Below, one piece after another: positions 50,589 to 58,750 of a stretch of 64,000 nucleotides of DNA (position 1 is its first letter; every line of letters begins with the position of its first letter). Source of the DNA: JACMQX01 sp044225675 (lineage in GTDB: Bacteria > Pseudomonadota > Gammaproteobacteria > Burkholderiales > Burkholderiaceae_C). The DNA lies in NCBI GenBank assembly GCA_044225675.1, contig JBGAIH010000012.1, positions 73,552-137,551 on the forward strand. The letters are read 5' to 3'. The position numbers and the translations under genes are program-made. Under the pieces are notes generated by a model. The model was not told the DNA's origin. It was given only the letters and a program-made list of their open reading frames with translations, and made no database searches.

Positions 50589-51680
50589 ATGAAACCTCTG
50601 CAGACGACCCGCCTGCGTGCCGCGCGGCGCATTCGACAGTTCAATCTCTCGCTGCTCGCGACCCTGGCCGTTCTGGCCCTGACCGCCTGCGGCGGCGGCA
50701 GCTCCGACCCCCTGGCCGTCGGCCCCGGGCCGGCCCTGTCGGCCACCCCGCCGGACGCCGCGGCGCCCGGACCCATCACCCCCGTTGCCAGCCTGTTCCA
50801 GGAAGACGGCAGCCCCATGCCCGAGCCAACCGCCGAGGAGATCGCTGCAGGCAAGGCGGCAGCCGAGGCTGAAGCCGACAACTCGGGAGGCGGCGCTTCG
50901 GCCGCGCCGGTTTCCGCCGGGCCGGTGAGCTTCGCCAACAGCGACGGCGTGGTGATCCCCGGCCGGCTGTACCTGCCCGCCGGCGCCATGGGCGCCGTGC
51001 CCACCGTGGTCATGATGCATGGCTGCGCGGGCGTGTACTCCTTCAGCGACCCGGCCCTGGGCATCTCGAACTTCCACAAGGAGTGGGCGCAACGGCTGAA
51101 CGCCGCCGGCTTTGCGGCGCTGCTGGTCGACAGCTTCAGCCCGCGTGCGACGCAGAACCAGTGCAACAACGGCACAGCCGGCGTCAACGAGGCCGTCGAC
51201 CGGCCCAAGGACGCCAAGGCGGCTCTGAAGTGGCTGATCAACAATGGCGTGGCACCGGCGGACCGCGTCGCGCTGCTCGGCTGGTCCAACGGGGCCAGCG
51301 CCACCCTGGCCACCCTCGACACGACGAACGCCCCTGCCGGCCAGCCGCGCTTTGCCGGCGGCGTGGCGTTCTACCCCGGCTGCGGCCTGCTCGACAACTT
51401 CGGCGGCATCGCCCTGAGCACCTGGCTGCCCTATGCGCCGCTCGACATCCTGCACGGCGCCGTCGATCCGCTCTACACCGCAGGCAGCTGCGACACCCGC
51501 GTGACCCGGGCCAACACGGCGGGCGCCGTGGGGCTCAAGCTCACCGTCTACGCCGGCGCGCGCCACAGCTTCGACCAGGCGGCTTCCGTCAAGTCGCCCT
51601 ACACGCAGGCCGACGTGGACGCCCGCCAGGCGGCCGACGCCGTCGTGATGAACCGGCTGTCGGCGCTGCTCGCGCTGTGA
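50589..51680 (+). CDS. Dienelactone-hydrolase-like lipoprotein
   Basis: 363 residues. A lipoprotein signal peptide ends at lipobox LTAC (Cys34); a low-complexity Gly/Pro/Ala linker runs to about 110; then an alpha/beta hydrolase domain follows with MMHGCAGVY (oxyanion), nucleophile Ser233 in GWSNG, FYPGCG and the late His in GARHSFD. It should be a membrane-anchored periplasmic esterase or hydrolase; its substrate is unknown. The ATG at 50589 follows AAGGA. It is under the sigma54-type promoter at 50527, downstream of glrR. Confidence 0.87.
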   Translation: MKPLQTTRLRAARRIRQFNLSLLATLAVLALTACGGGSSDPLAVGPGPALSATPPDAAAPGPITPVASLFQEDGSPMPEPTAEEIAAGKAAAEAEADNSGGGASAAPVSAGPVSFANSDGVVIPGRLYLPAGAMGAVPTVVMMHGCAGVYSFSDPALGISNFHKEWAQRLNAAGFAALLVDSFSPRATQNQCNNGTAGVNEAVDRPKDAKAALKWLINNGVAPADRVALLGWSNGASATLATLDTTNAPAGQPRFAGGVAFYPGCGLLDNFGGIALSTWLPYAPLDILHGAVDPLYTAGSCDTRVTRANTAGAVGLKLTVYAGARHSFDQAASVKSPYTQADVDARQAADAVVMNRLSALLAL

Positions 51681-51732
51681 GCCGACTCTCTTTTCCTTTC
51701 CCCACCCTCAACCAGACCCCAAGGAGCACACC

Positions 51733-52167
51733 ATGACCCCGAACCAGATCGAACTCGTCCAGCAGACCTTTGCCGACGTCAAGCCCATCGCCGCCACGGC
51801 AGCCGAGCTGTTCTACAACCGCCTGTTCACGCTGGAGCCCTCGCTGCGCAGCATGTTCAAGAGCGACATCCGCCAGCAGGGCCAGATGCTCATGAGCATG
51901 ATCGGCGCGGCGGTGGCCGGCCTGCGCAACCTGGACGCGCTGGTGCCCACGGTGCGTGCGCTCGGCTCGCGCCACGCCACGTACGGCGTGCGCGAAGAGC
52001 ACTACGCCATCGTCGGCGGCGCGCTGCTGTGGACGCTGGAGCAGGGCCTGGGCCCGAAGTTCACGCCCGAAGTGCGCGATGCCTGGGCCGCCGCCTACGG
52101 CCTGCTGTCCGAAGTCATGATCGCCGCCGCCGCCGAAGGCGAAGCGGTCGAGCCGATCAGCGTCTGA
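51733..52167 (+). CDS. Single-domain bacterial globin
   Basis: 144 residues, a lone globin like the haem domain of flavohaemoglobin or Vitreoscilla haemoglobin: LVQQTFADVKPIAATAAELFYNRLFTLEPSLRSMF at the start and the proximal-His region LGSRHATYGVREEHYAIVGGALLWTLEQGLG. It probably binds O2 or NO. A clear AAGGAG precedes the ATG. It lies 52 bp after the hydrolase gene, so it may also be transcribed from the sigma54 promoter. Confidence 0.92.
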   Translation: MTPNQIELVQQTFADVKPIAATAAELFYNRLFTLEPSLRSMFKSDIRQQGQMLMSMIGAAVAGLRNLDALVPTVRALGSRHATYGVREEHYAIVGGALLWTLEQGLGPKFTPEVRDAWAAAYGLLSEVMIAAAAEGEAVEPISV

Positions 52168-52242
52168 CGCATCGGCAACGCGGCGCCGGGCCTGGCGGGG
52201 CAGGGCCCGGCACCGGTGCCTGCCGGCGGCGACAATGGGCCG

Positions 52243-53052
52243 GTGAAGATCCAGCTCCTGTCCGACCTGCACCTTGAAGTCCATCCGCACTTCAGGCCCG
52301 ATCCGCTGCCGGGTGCCGACCTGCTGGTGCTGGCCGGCGACATCGGCTCCTACCAGACCGGCTCGCAGCTTGCCGATGCCGACTTCGGCCTGGCGCGCTT
52401 CTCACCGCGGCACGGCTGGCCTACGCCCGTGCTCTTCATTCCCGGCAACCACGAGTATGACGGGCTCGACTTCGACGACACCCACGCGCGGCTGCGCGAG
52501 ACCTGCGACCGGCTGGGCCTGATCTGGCTGGAGCGCGAGAGCCGGGTCATCGACGGCGTGCGCTTCGTCGGCACCACGCTGTGGAGCGACTTCGACGCGC
52601 TCGGCCAGTGGCCGGACGACCTCGCACGCAATCTCAAGATGCGCGAGAAGGCTTTCCGCGCGGCCAACTTCTATCTGCGCAAGACCGGTGGCACCCGACA
52701 AGGCCAGCCGCTGCTCGCCGAGCAGGTGCGCGAGCAGGCGCTGGCGTGCCAGGACTGGCTGCGCGAGGCACTGGCCGCGCCGCATGACGGCCCCACCGTG
52801 GTGGTGACCCACTTTGCGCCCAGCCTGGCCAGCGCCGATCCGCGCTATGGCCTGGTCCCCGGCACGGCCGGCTTCTGCAATGCACTCGATCCAATGCTGG
52901 CGCACGCACAGCTCTGGCTGCATGGCCACCTGCATGCGCCGAGCGACTATGTGAAGGACGGCTGCCGCGTGGTGGCCAATCCCCTGGGCTACCTGCGCAA
53001 GGGCGAGCAGGAAGGCTGGCGCCCCGGCCTGCTCATCGACGTACCCCGTTGA
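52243..53052 (+). CDS. Calcineurin-like metallophosphoesterase
   Basis: 269 residues. All blocks of the two-metal phosphoesterase site are present: SDLHLE, VLAGDIG, PGNHEYD, VVVTHFAP and LHGHLH. The substrate is unknown. The GTG at 52243 is chosen because the domain starts at once; GACAAT ends 6 bp ahead of it without a ribosome site, suggesting a leaderless mRNA. Confidence 0.87.
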   Translation: MKIQLLSDLHLEVHPHFRPDPLPGADLLVLAGDIGSYQTGSQLADADFGLARFSPRHGWPTPVLFIPGNHEYDGLDFDDTHARLRETCDRLGLIWLERESRVIDGVRFVGTTLWSDFDALGQWPDDLARNLKMREKAFRAANFYLRKTGGTRQGQPLLAEQVREQALACQDWLREALAAPHDGPTVVVTHFAPSLASADPRYGLVPGTAGFCNALDPMLAHAQLWLHGHLHAPSDYVKDGCRVVANPLGYLRKGEQEGWRPGLLIDVPR

Positions 53053-53103
53053 CGCGGAAGCAACACCCGGGCGCCTGCAAGCCCGCCTCCCGCAAGCGGG
53101 GGA

Positions 53104-53131
53104 TTGATAAAGCGGGCCGGCCCTGTACCCT
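53104..53131 (+). promoter_or_regulatory. Possible promoter of the MCE-caspase operon
   Basis: TTGATA (53104-53109), 16-bp spacer, TACCCT (53126-53131), 45 bp ahead of the first start. The -10 is poor. Confidence 0.4.
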
Positions 53132-53175
53132 CGGGTCTGTCACAAACCACTTACAACTTTGTTGCCGCGTCTGCC

Positions 53176-53823
53176 ATGAACCCCCTGCCTGGCTCGTCAG
53201 CAACGCGCGCACACGACGCGGCGCAGCCTGCTGCCGGGCTGCGCCTGGGCGATGGCTGGCTCGTGCTCGACCGCGGCGGCGTGCACGTGACCGTCTGGCC
53301 TGACCGCCCCGCCCTGCACAGGCAACTCGCAGGCCTGGCGGCCCTGGCCGCACCGGTGGTGCGGCAGGCGGGCGGCGCGCTGATCGGCGACCTGTCGCTG
53401 GCCGACAACCTGGTGCTGGAGCCGGCGCTGGCCGACGGCAGCCGGCCGGACCCTCTCCTGCCCGAGATCGACGCGCTGTTCCGCCGCGCCGGACTTCCCG
53501 TGGACTGGCCCGCCTGGGCCGCCACGCTGGCGGCCGATGCGCCCGCCAGCGCGCTGCTGCAAGCCCGCGTGGGACGCGCCCTCGTGGCCGACCCCGACGT
53601 GCTCGTCATCGATGCCGCAAACTGGGACGGTGGCCTGCTCGCGCCCGAGACCTTCAGTGCCGCGTTCGTGAGCACCTTTCCCTGGCGAGCGCTGGTCTGG
53701 GCCACCACCAACGCCGCCGAGGCCCGCAAGCTGCGCGCCCGCCTGGCCGTGCCGCATGTCACGAGCGGCACCACGCTGGGCATGCCACGCCCTGAAACCA
53801 TCCTGACCCGGGAGCCCGCTTGA
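53176..53823 (+). CDS. Degenerate ABC-type ATPase-like protein without a P-loop
   Basis: 215 residues. The second half reads like an ABC ATPase core: LSLADNLVLEPAL, then ALLQARVGRALVADPDVLVIDAANWDG, which matches the usual signature-helix/Walker B/D-loop order, and an H-loop-like WATTNAAEARKL. But there is no Walker A in the expected place (VWPDRPALHRQLAGLAAL), no LSGGQ, and the catalytic Glu after Walker B is Ala. It cannot be a normal ATPase. It is first in the operon and overlaps the MCE gene by 4 bp, where MlaF would be expected. Confidence 0.65.
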   Translation: MNPLPGSSATRAHDAAQPAAGLRLGDGWLVLDRGGVHVTVWPDRPALHRQLAGLAALAAPVVRQAGGALIGDLSLADNLVLEPALADGSRPDPLLPEIDALFRRAGLPVDWPAWAATLAADAPASALLQARVGRALVADPDVLVIDAANWDGGLLAPETFSAAFVSTFPWRALVWATTNAAEARKLRARLAVPHVTSGTTLGMPRPETILTREPA

Positions 53824-54881
53824 TCACCCCTCCTGCTTCTTCCACCCCTGGCGCCACGCCCGGCACCACGCCCGGCGAACTGCCGGAGCTGGTCACCGTG
53901 CCGCGTGCGCCACGCAACCCGGGCCATGCCTGGCTGGCGCTGGCCCTCGTCGTCGCGGTGCTGCTCGTGCTGACCTCGGCCTGGCGCCAGGGCTGGTTCA
54001 CGCCCACTTCGCACGTGTTCATCGAACTGGGCGGCGCTGGCGGCGTGCAGGTCGGCACGCCGGTGCGGCTCAAGGGCTTCAAGATCGGCGAGGTCGACGA
54101 CATCACGCTCGAGAAGTCGCTCAACGTGCGCGTGCGCATGCGCATCGAGACCGGCAAGATGGAACTGCTGGGCGCCAATGCGGCCGTGAAGTTCGGCCGC
54201 GACAGCCCGATCTCGGCCAAGTTCATCGAGCTGCAGCCGGGCGACCGCGAAGGCCCGCGCCTGGCCGCCGGCCAGACCCTCAAGGTGGATGCCGGCACCG
54301 AGATCGAGGACGTCATGGCCACCGTGAAGGTGGCGGTCGACCGGCTGTCGACCGCGCTGTCCAAGATCGACCCGATCCTCGACGACACCCGCAAGCTCAC
54401 CGGCGAGGCGGTGGCGATGCGCGAGAGCATCCGCACCACGCTTACCGCGACGCTGGCCAACATCCAGGCCATGTCGCAGCAGTTCCGGCAGACCAGCGAA
54501 ACCGCCCGCGCCCTGGTCGGCCACATCGACGACGACCGCGCGAAGGTGGTCGGCGACGTGCGTGGCGTGCTGCGCCAGACCGACGCCGCCGCTGCCAGCG
54601 CCGGCAAGACCCTCAAGGCGCTGGAGAGCGATCTGCCGGTCGCGCTCGACCGCACCAGGGAGCTGCTGGACAACGCCCGGGCGGCCAGCGCCGACGTGCG
54701 CCAGATCCTGCGAGAGGCGCGCAATGACGTCCCGCCCCTGGTGCGCTCGGGCCGCGCAGCCGCCCAGGACGCCGCCGACATCACCACGGGGCTCAAGAAC
54801 ACCTGGCCGCTGTCCGGCGCCGTGCGGCCGGCCGACGCGGGCGCCCTGCCGCTCGACGGCTTCGAGGGGCGCCAGCCATGA
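53820..54881 (+). CDS. MlaD/MCE-domain protein
   Basis: 353 residues. A Pro/Thr-rich N-terminus and one membrane anchor (about 36-54, HAWLALALVVAVLLVLTSA) lead to an MCE domain (about 65-155; FIELGGAGGVQVGTPVRLKGFKIGEVDDITL...SAKFIELQPGD), then a long helical tail (about 175-330). MCE proteins form hexameric lipid-carrying rings between membranes. The TTG start overlaps the previous stop (TTGA). It pairs with the MlaE-like permease five genes later. Confidence 0.88.
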   Translation: MITPPASSTPGATPGTTPGELPELVTVPRAPRNPGHAWLALALVVAVLLVLTSAWRQGWFTPTSHVFIELGGAGGVQVGTPVRLKGFKIGEVDDITLEKSLNVRVRMRIETGKMELLGANAAVKFGRDSPISAKFIELQPGDREGPRLAAGQTLKVDAGTEIEDVMATVKVAVDRLSTALSKIDPILDDTRKLTGEAVAMRESIRTTLTATLANIQAMSQQFRQTSETARALVGHIDDDRAKVVGDVRGVLRQTDAAAASAGKTLKALESDLPVALDRTRELLDNARAASADVRQILREARNDVPPLVRSGRAAAQDAADITTGLKNTWPLSGAVRPADAGALPLDGFEGRQP

Positions 54882-55987
54882 GGGCGGCCGCCTCGCTGAA
54901 GCCCGGCGCGCAAGGGCTCGAGCCCACCTTGCCGGCCCGCTGGCGCGCGCCGACGCAAGGACCCCGCCTGCGCCCGCTGGCGCGGGTGGGTGTGCTGCGC
55001 CCGCTGGCGCCGGTGGGTGTGCCGCGCCCGCTGGCGCGGGCGGGTCTGGCATGTCTGACAGGCCTGGCCGCGCTCCTGTGCGCCTGCGCGCAGAAGCCTC
55101 CAGTCAGTCCGGCCGCGTCCCTGGCCTCGGCCAGCGCGCAGCGCGGCGCCCAGGCCTTTGCGCGCGGCGACATGGCGGGCGCGCAGCGCGAGTACGCGAT
55201 GGCGTTGCGCGTGCACGAGTCGCTGGACGACCCCGCCGGCCGCGCCGCTGCGCTGCTCAGTCTGGCGCGCATCGCGGCCCAGACCGGCCGTCCGGCCGAA
55301 GCGCAGGCCGCGCTCGACCAGGTGTTCGCCGACGCACCCCGGCTGGAGCCCGCCCTGCTGGCCACCGCGCATGGCCGCAGCGCGGCGCTGCGCCTGGCGC
55401 AGGGCGACACGGACGCCGCCGATGCCCAGCTCGGCCAGGCCACTGCGCTGTGCGCGGCCGCCTGTCCCGATGCAGGGGCCATCACGGTGCTGCGCGCTCG
55501 CGTCGCGCTGGCCCGGCGACAGCCGGCTGCGGCGCTGGCGCTCACGGACTCGGCCCTGGCCTTGCCGGCACTCGCGGTCGCGACGCCGCCCACACTCAAG
55601 CCGCAGGCCGGAGCCGAGCGCGCCAATGCGCTGCGCGTGCAGGCCCAGGCGCGCCTGGCCCTCGGGCAGCCGGATGCCGCAGCTGCCTCCGCGCAGGCCG
55701 CGCTCGATCTGGACCGCGCGCTGGGCCTGGCGGACCGCGTGCTCGCCGACCTGCGCCTGCTGGGCGAAGCCGCAGGCGCCCGGGGCGACAGCGCCGCGCA
55801 GGCCCGCTACCGGATGCTGGCCGATCGCGCCGAAGCCGCCGGCCGCGCGTTGCGCGGCGAGGCGCAGGCCGACGCCGCTGCGAGCGATGCGGCGGGACGT
55901 CCGCCCGCTGCAGCATCGGCCGCACCCGGCGCCGCAGCGACCCCGGCGGCACCCGGCGTGGCGCGCGTCCCTGCTGCGATCCGCTGA
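54878..55987 (+). CDS. TPR-type lipoprotein
   Basis: Up to 369 residues. The lipoprotein signal is PRPLARAGLACLTGLAALLCAC, so the lipidated Cys is near 70. Helical repeats follow (RGAQAFARGDMAGAQREYAMALRVHESLDD; AAALLSLARIAAQTGRPAEAQAALDQVFAD), probably a TPR scaffold, and an Ala/Pro tail. Ahead of the signal peptide the gene has three 27-bp tandem repeats (54968-55048). The ATG at 54878 overlaps the MCE stop by 4 bp, but a GTG at 55019 would give a standard signal peptide. Confidence 0.75.
   Translation: MRAAASLKPGAQGLEPTLPARWRAPTQGPRLRPLARVGVLRPLAPVGVPRPLARAGLACLTGLAALLCACAQKPPVSPAASLASASAQRGAQAFARGDMAGAQREYAMALRVHESLDDPAGRAAALLSLARIAAQTGRPAEAQAALDQVFADAPRLEPALLATAHGRSAALRLAQGDTDAADAQLGQATALCAAACPDAGAITVLRARVALARRQPAAALALTDSALALPALAVATPPTLKPQAGAERANALRVQAQARLALGQPDAAAASAQAALDLDRALGLADRVLADLRLLGEAAGARGDSAAQARYRMLADRAEAAGRALRGEAQADAAASDAAGRPPAAASAAPGAAATPAAPGVARVPAAIR
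54968..55048 (+). repeat. Three 27-bp tandem repeats at the start of the TPR lipoprotein gene
   Basis: Units 54968-54994, 54995-55021 and 55022-55048 encode LRPLARVGV, LRPLAPVGV and PRPLARAGL. Each of the first two ends in an in-frame GTG that could serve as a start codon. Confidence 0.9.
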
Positions 55988-55999
55988 CGGAAGGCCGCC

Positions 56000-57808
56000 A
56001 TGCAGTGGATCGACACCCGCATCCGGCAGTTCCGGCTCTGGCTGATCGCAGGCGGCGCAAAGGTCAACGCGCTGGGCTACGGCGCAGTGCTGCTCGTGGC
56101 CCTGCTCGTGCAGAGCTGGCCCGGCTTCCAGTATGCGGAGTGGAAGCTCTACGACCAGAGCCTCAAGCTGCTGCGCAAGCTCACCCATCAGCCGGTGGCC
56201 AACGACGTGGTCATCATCGCGGCCGACGAGGCGAGCTTCCGCGCCTTTGATGAGCCCTTCGCGCTCTGGCACAAGCGCCTGGGCGCGCTGGTCGACGCGA
56301 TGGTGACGGCGCAGCCGGCGGTGGTGGGCTTTGACATCGTGCTGCCGGCCAAGTCGTTCGAGGCCGTCGTGCCGGGCATCGACCGCGAACTGATGACGCC
56401 GCTTCTGCGGGCGCGCCAGGCGCGGCTCAATCTCGTGGTGGCGCAGACGCTGGACGACGACCTGCGGCCGCGTCCGATCTTCGCGCCCTTCGTTGCGCTG
56501 ATCGGTGCGCAGCAGGTGGCCAGTGGGCTGGTCTGCTTCGACGAGGACTCGGTGGTGCGACGCGTGATGACCGCCGGCTGCGGCAGCGGCGGCGAGCACC
56601 AGGGCCTCGCCGAGCGCATGGGCGTCGCGCTCAAGGCGCCGGCGCGTGGCGCGGGCCTGATCGACTTTCGCACCGGCGACGCCTTCACCACGGTCTCGAT
56701 GGCGCAGGTCGTGGCCTGGCAGGCCGAAGGCAATGTGCAGAAGCTGCGCGAGACCTTCGGCGGCAAGGCCGTGCTGGCCGGCGTCGTGCTGCCCCTGGAG
56801 GACCGCCTGCGCGTGCCGGTGCCGCTGTACGCGGCCGAGCCGGGCAACACCCGCATCCCCGGCGTGATGCTGCATGCGCAGATCCTGCGCTCCATCCTCA
56901 ACAACGGCTACATCCAGACCGTGCCGCGCTGGCTCGTGTCGGCCCTCACGGCGCTGGTCTGCCTGTGCTGGTTCGGCTATGGGTTCCGCAAGAACCTCAT
57001 TTACTGGACGCTGTTCCTCATGCTGCCTGCGCTCGGCCTGTATGCGCTGTGGCTGGGTTATGCGCTGTCGCCGGCCGCGCTGCTGGTGTCGGCCAAGCTG
57101 GCCTACGTGGCACGCCAGGGCCTGGAAGCGATGCGTCTGTCGCATCAGCGCGCGCGGCTGACCCAGGCCTTCGCCGGTCACGTCAACCCGCGCCTGCTGC
57201 AGCGCGTGCTCGCCTCGGACCTGCAGCGCGGCGTGCAGGAGCTGTCGCCCCAGCGCCAGGCCGCCACGGTCATGTGGGTGCAGATTCCCGAGCGCAACCC
57301 GATGCTCACCGACGGCGCGCCCGACGCGGCGCTGCGCGCGCTGTCGCGCTACTTCGACGCCGTGCAGCAGGCGGTGCAGCGCGCCGGCGGCATGGTCGAC
57401 CGCTTCCAGGGCACCGGCGTGCTCGCCTACTTCGGCGCGCCGCTGCCTCTGCGCAACCCCGCGCGTGCCGCGCTCGAGGCGGCGCTGGCCATCACGCGCT
57501 CCCACGAGCGCTGGGGCCGCGCGGTCGTGCCGCAGGGCGAGCCTCTGCCACCTCTGGCCATCGGCATCGCTTCGGGCCCGGTGGTCACCGGGCAGGCACC
57601 GATGAACAAGTCGAGTCCCTTCGTGGTCGTTGGCGAGCCGGTGGACCAGGCGGTGCGCCTGGCCGCGCAGGCTGCCGCCCGGCCCGACCCGGACGGCAGG
57701 CCCGCGCAGGTGCTCGTGTCGGCCCCGACGGCAGCCGCCGTCGGCGAAGCCGGCCTCACACCGGTCGGCGAGCCGCCGTCGACCGTTCATTCCCTCACCC
57801 TGAGATGA
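56000..57808 (+). CDS. CHASE2 protein with a degenerate class III nucleotidyl cyclase domain
   Basis: 602 residues: an N-terminal membrane helix (about 24-40), an extracytoplasmic CHASE2 domain (about 45-310), three membrane helices (about 315-375) and a C-terminal cyclase-homology domain (about 410-600). The metal-binding aspartates are replaced: the first is Gln428 (ATVMWVQI) and the second Thr472 (FQGTGVLAYFG). The catalytic Asn region reads GEPVDQAVRL. It is therefore probably a signalling pseudoenzyme. GGAAGG precedes the ATG. It lies between the TPR lipoprotein and FecR genes. Confidence 0.82.
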   Translation: MQWIDTRIRQFRLWLIAGGAKVNALGYGAVLLVALLVQSWPGFQYAEWKLYDQSLKLLRKLTHQPVANDVVIIAADEASFRAFDEPFALWHKRLGALVDAMVTAQPAVVGFDIVLPAKSFEAVVPGIDRELMTPLLRARQARLNLVVAQTLDDDLRPRPIFAPFVALIGAQQVASGLVCFDEDSVVRRVMTAGCGSGGEHQGLAERMGVALKAPARGAGLIDFRTGDAFTTVSMAQVVAWQAEGNVQKLRETFGGKAVLAGVVLPLEDRLRVPVPLYAAEPGNTRIPGVMLHAQILRSILNNGYIQTVPRWLVSALTALVCLCWFGYGFRKNLIYWTLFLMLPALGLYALWLGYALSPAALLVSAKLAYVARQGLEAMRLSHQRARLTQAFAGHVNPRLLQRVLASDLQRGVQELSPQRQAATVMWVQIPERNPMLTDGAPDAALRALSRYFDAVQQAVQRAGGMVDRFQGTGVLAYFGAPLPLRNPARAALEAALAITRSHERWGRAVVPQGEPLPPLAIGIASGPVVTGQAPMNKSSPFVVVGEPVDQAVRLAAQAAARPDPDGRPAQVLVSAPTAAAVGEAGLTPVGEPPSTVHSLTLR

Positions 57809-57812
57809 CGCC

Positions 57813-58661
57813 ATGATCGAACGCATCCGCACCTTCTGCCTTGCCCTTGTCGTGATCACCGGCCTCGGCCTGGCCTGCGCCGCGCAGGCTCAGGGCGTGG
57901 CCATGACCGTGGACCGCTCCGGCGACGTCGAGGTCACCGCCGGTGGCAAGACGGGCCGGCTCAACGTGCTGGACTATCTGCCTCCGGGCGCCGAGATCCG
58001 GCTGGCGGCCGGCGCGGGCGCGACGCTGGTGTACCTGTCGACCTCGCAGGAATGGCGCTTTGCCGGCCCGGGCCGTTACCGGCTCGAAAGCGGCCGGCCG
58101 GCTGCACTGCAGGGCGCGGCGCCGCAGGCCCAGGGCGTGCCCGCGCCGTCGGCGCAGGCCATGGCGCGCATGGAGCCTGCCCAGCGCGAACGCATGGCGC
58201 TCGGCGCCGTGGTCATGCGCGCGGCCGGGCCCGTCCGCATCGTGAGCCCGAACAACATGGACGTGCTCGACGCGCGGCCCACGCTGCTGTGGCAAGCCGC
58301 CGACGGGCAGGCGGTGCAGGTCACGGTAAGCGCCGCCGGCTCGACCGCGCCGCTGGCGCAGACCCGCACCACGGCCAGCCAGTGGACCTTGCCCGAGGCC
58401 CTGCCTGCCGGCGACTACCTCTGGCGCGCCCAGGCGGTGTCGGACACACCCGGCCTGCCACGCACGGGGCGCTTTCGCGTGATCGCCGACAACGACGAGC
58501 GGCGGGCCCGCTTCGGCGCCGCGCCGCAGGCCTTCGCCCAGCGGCTCTCGCGCGCCGTCATGCTGGAAAACGAGGACCTGCCGCACGACGCGCTGCTGCT
58601 GTGGCGCCAGCTCTCGGCCGAGCGTCCCGACGAAGAAGCGCTTCGCAAATGGGCCGAATGA
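57813..58661 (+). CDS. FecR-like periplasmic protein
   Basis: 282 residues: signal peptide (MIERIRTFCLALVVITGLGLACAAQAQ), then a FecR-type beta domain (about 30-105; GDVEVTAGGKTGRLNVLDYLPPGAEIRLAAGAGATLVYLSTSQEWRFAGPGRYRL). A middle segment with an Ig-like look (RPTLLWQAADGQAVQVTVSAAG...) and a helical tail follow. It has no lipobox. FecR domains receive or relay periplasmic signals. It starts 4 bp after the CHASE2 stop. Confidence 0.72.
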   Translation: MIERIRTFCLALVVITGLGLACAAQAQGVAMTVDRSGDVEVTAGGKTGRLNVLDYLPPGAEIRLAAGAGATLVYLSTSQEWRFAGPGRYRLESGRPAALQGAAPQAQGVPAPSAQAMARMEPAQRERMALGAVVMRAAGPVRIVSPNNMDVLDARPTLLWQAADGQAVQVTVSAAGSTAPLAQTRTTASQWTLPEALPAGDYLWRAQAVSDTPGLPRTGRFRVIADNDERRARFGAAPQAFAQRLSRAVMLENEDLPHDALLLWRQLSAERPDEEALRKWAE

Positions 58662-58750
58662 TGGAGACGACCCTGATGAGCGCCCTTGAAACAGGCGCGC
58701 AGACCCTGCCCCTTCGGGCTCAGCTCGCCCGTGCGGCGGCCCTGGCATGA
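58658..58750 (+). CDS. 30-aa ORF bridging the FecR and MlaE-like genes
   Basis: The ATG at 58658 overlaps the FecR stop as ATGA, and its TGA overlaps the MlaE-like ATG at 58747 as ATGA. The product is 30 residues, starting MMETTLMSALETGAQ and ending in an amphipathic RAQLARAAALA. It may be a microprotein or simply a coupling ORF that carries ribosomes across the gap. No homology can be judged at this size. Confidence 0.5.
   Translation: MMETTLMSALETGAQTLPLRAQLARAAALA

Noticed and set aside
53138..53155. GlrR site (TGTC-N10-TACA) upstream of the MCE-caspase operon
   Set aside because: One half is off consensus and there is no IHF match or -24/-12 element nearby, unlike the two real sites.
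56000..57808. Active adenylate or guanylate cyclase
   Set aside because: Both metal-binding aspartates are replaced (Gln428, Thr472), so catalysis is not expected.
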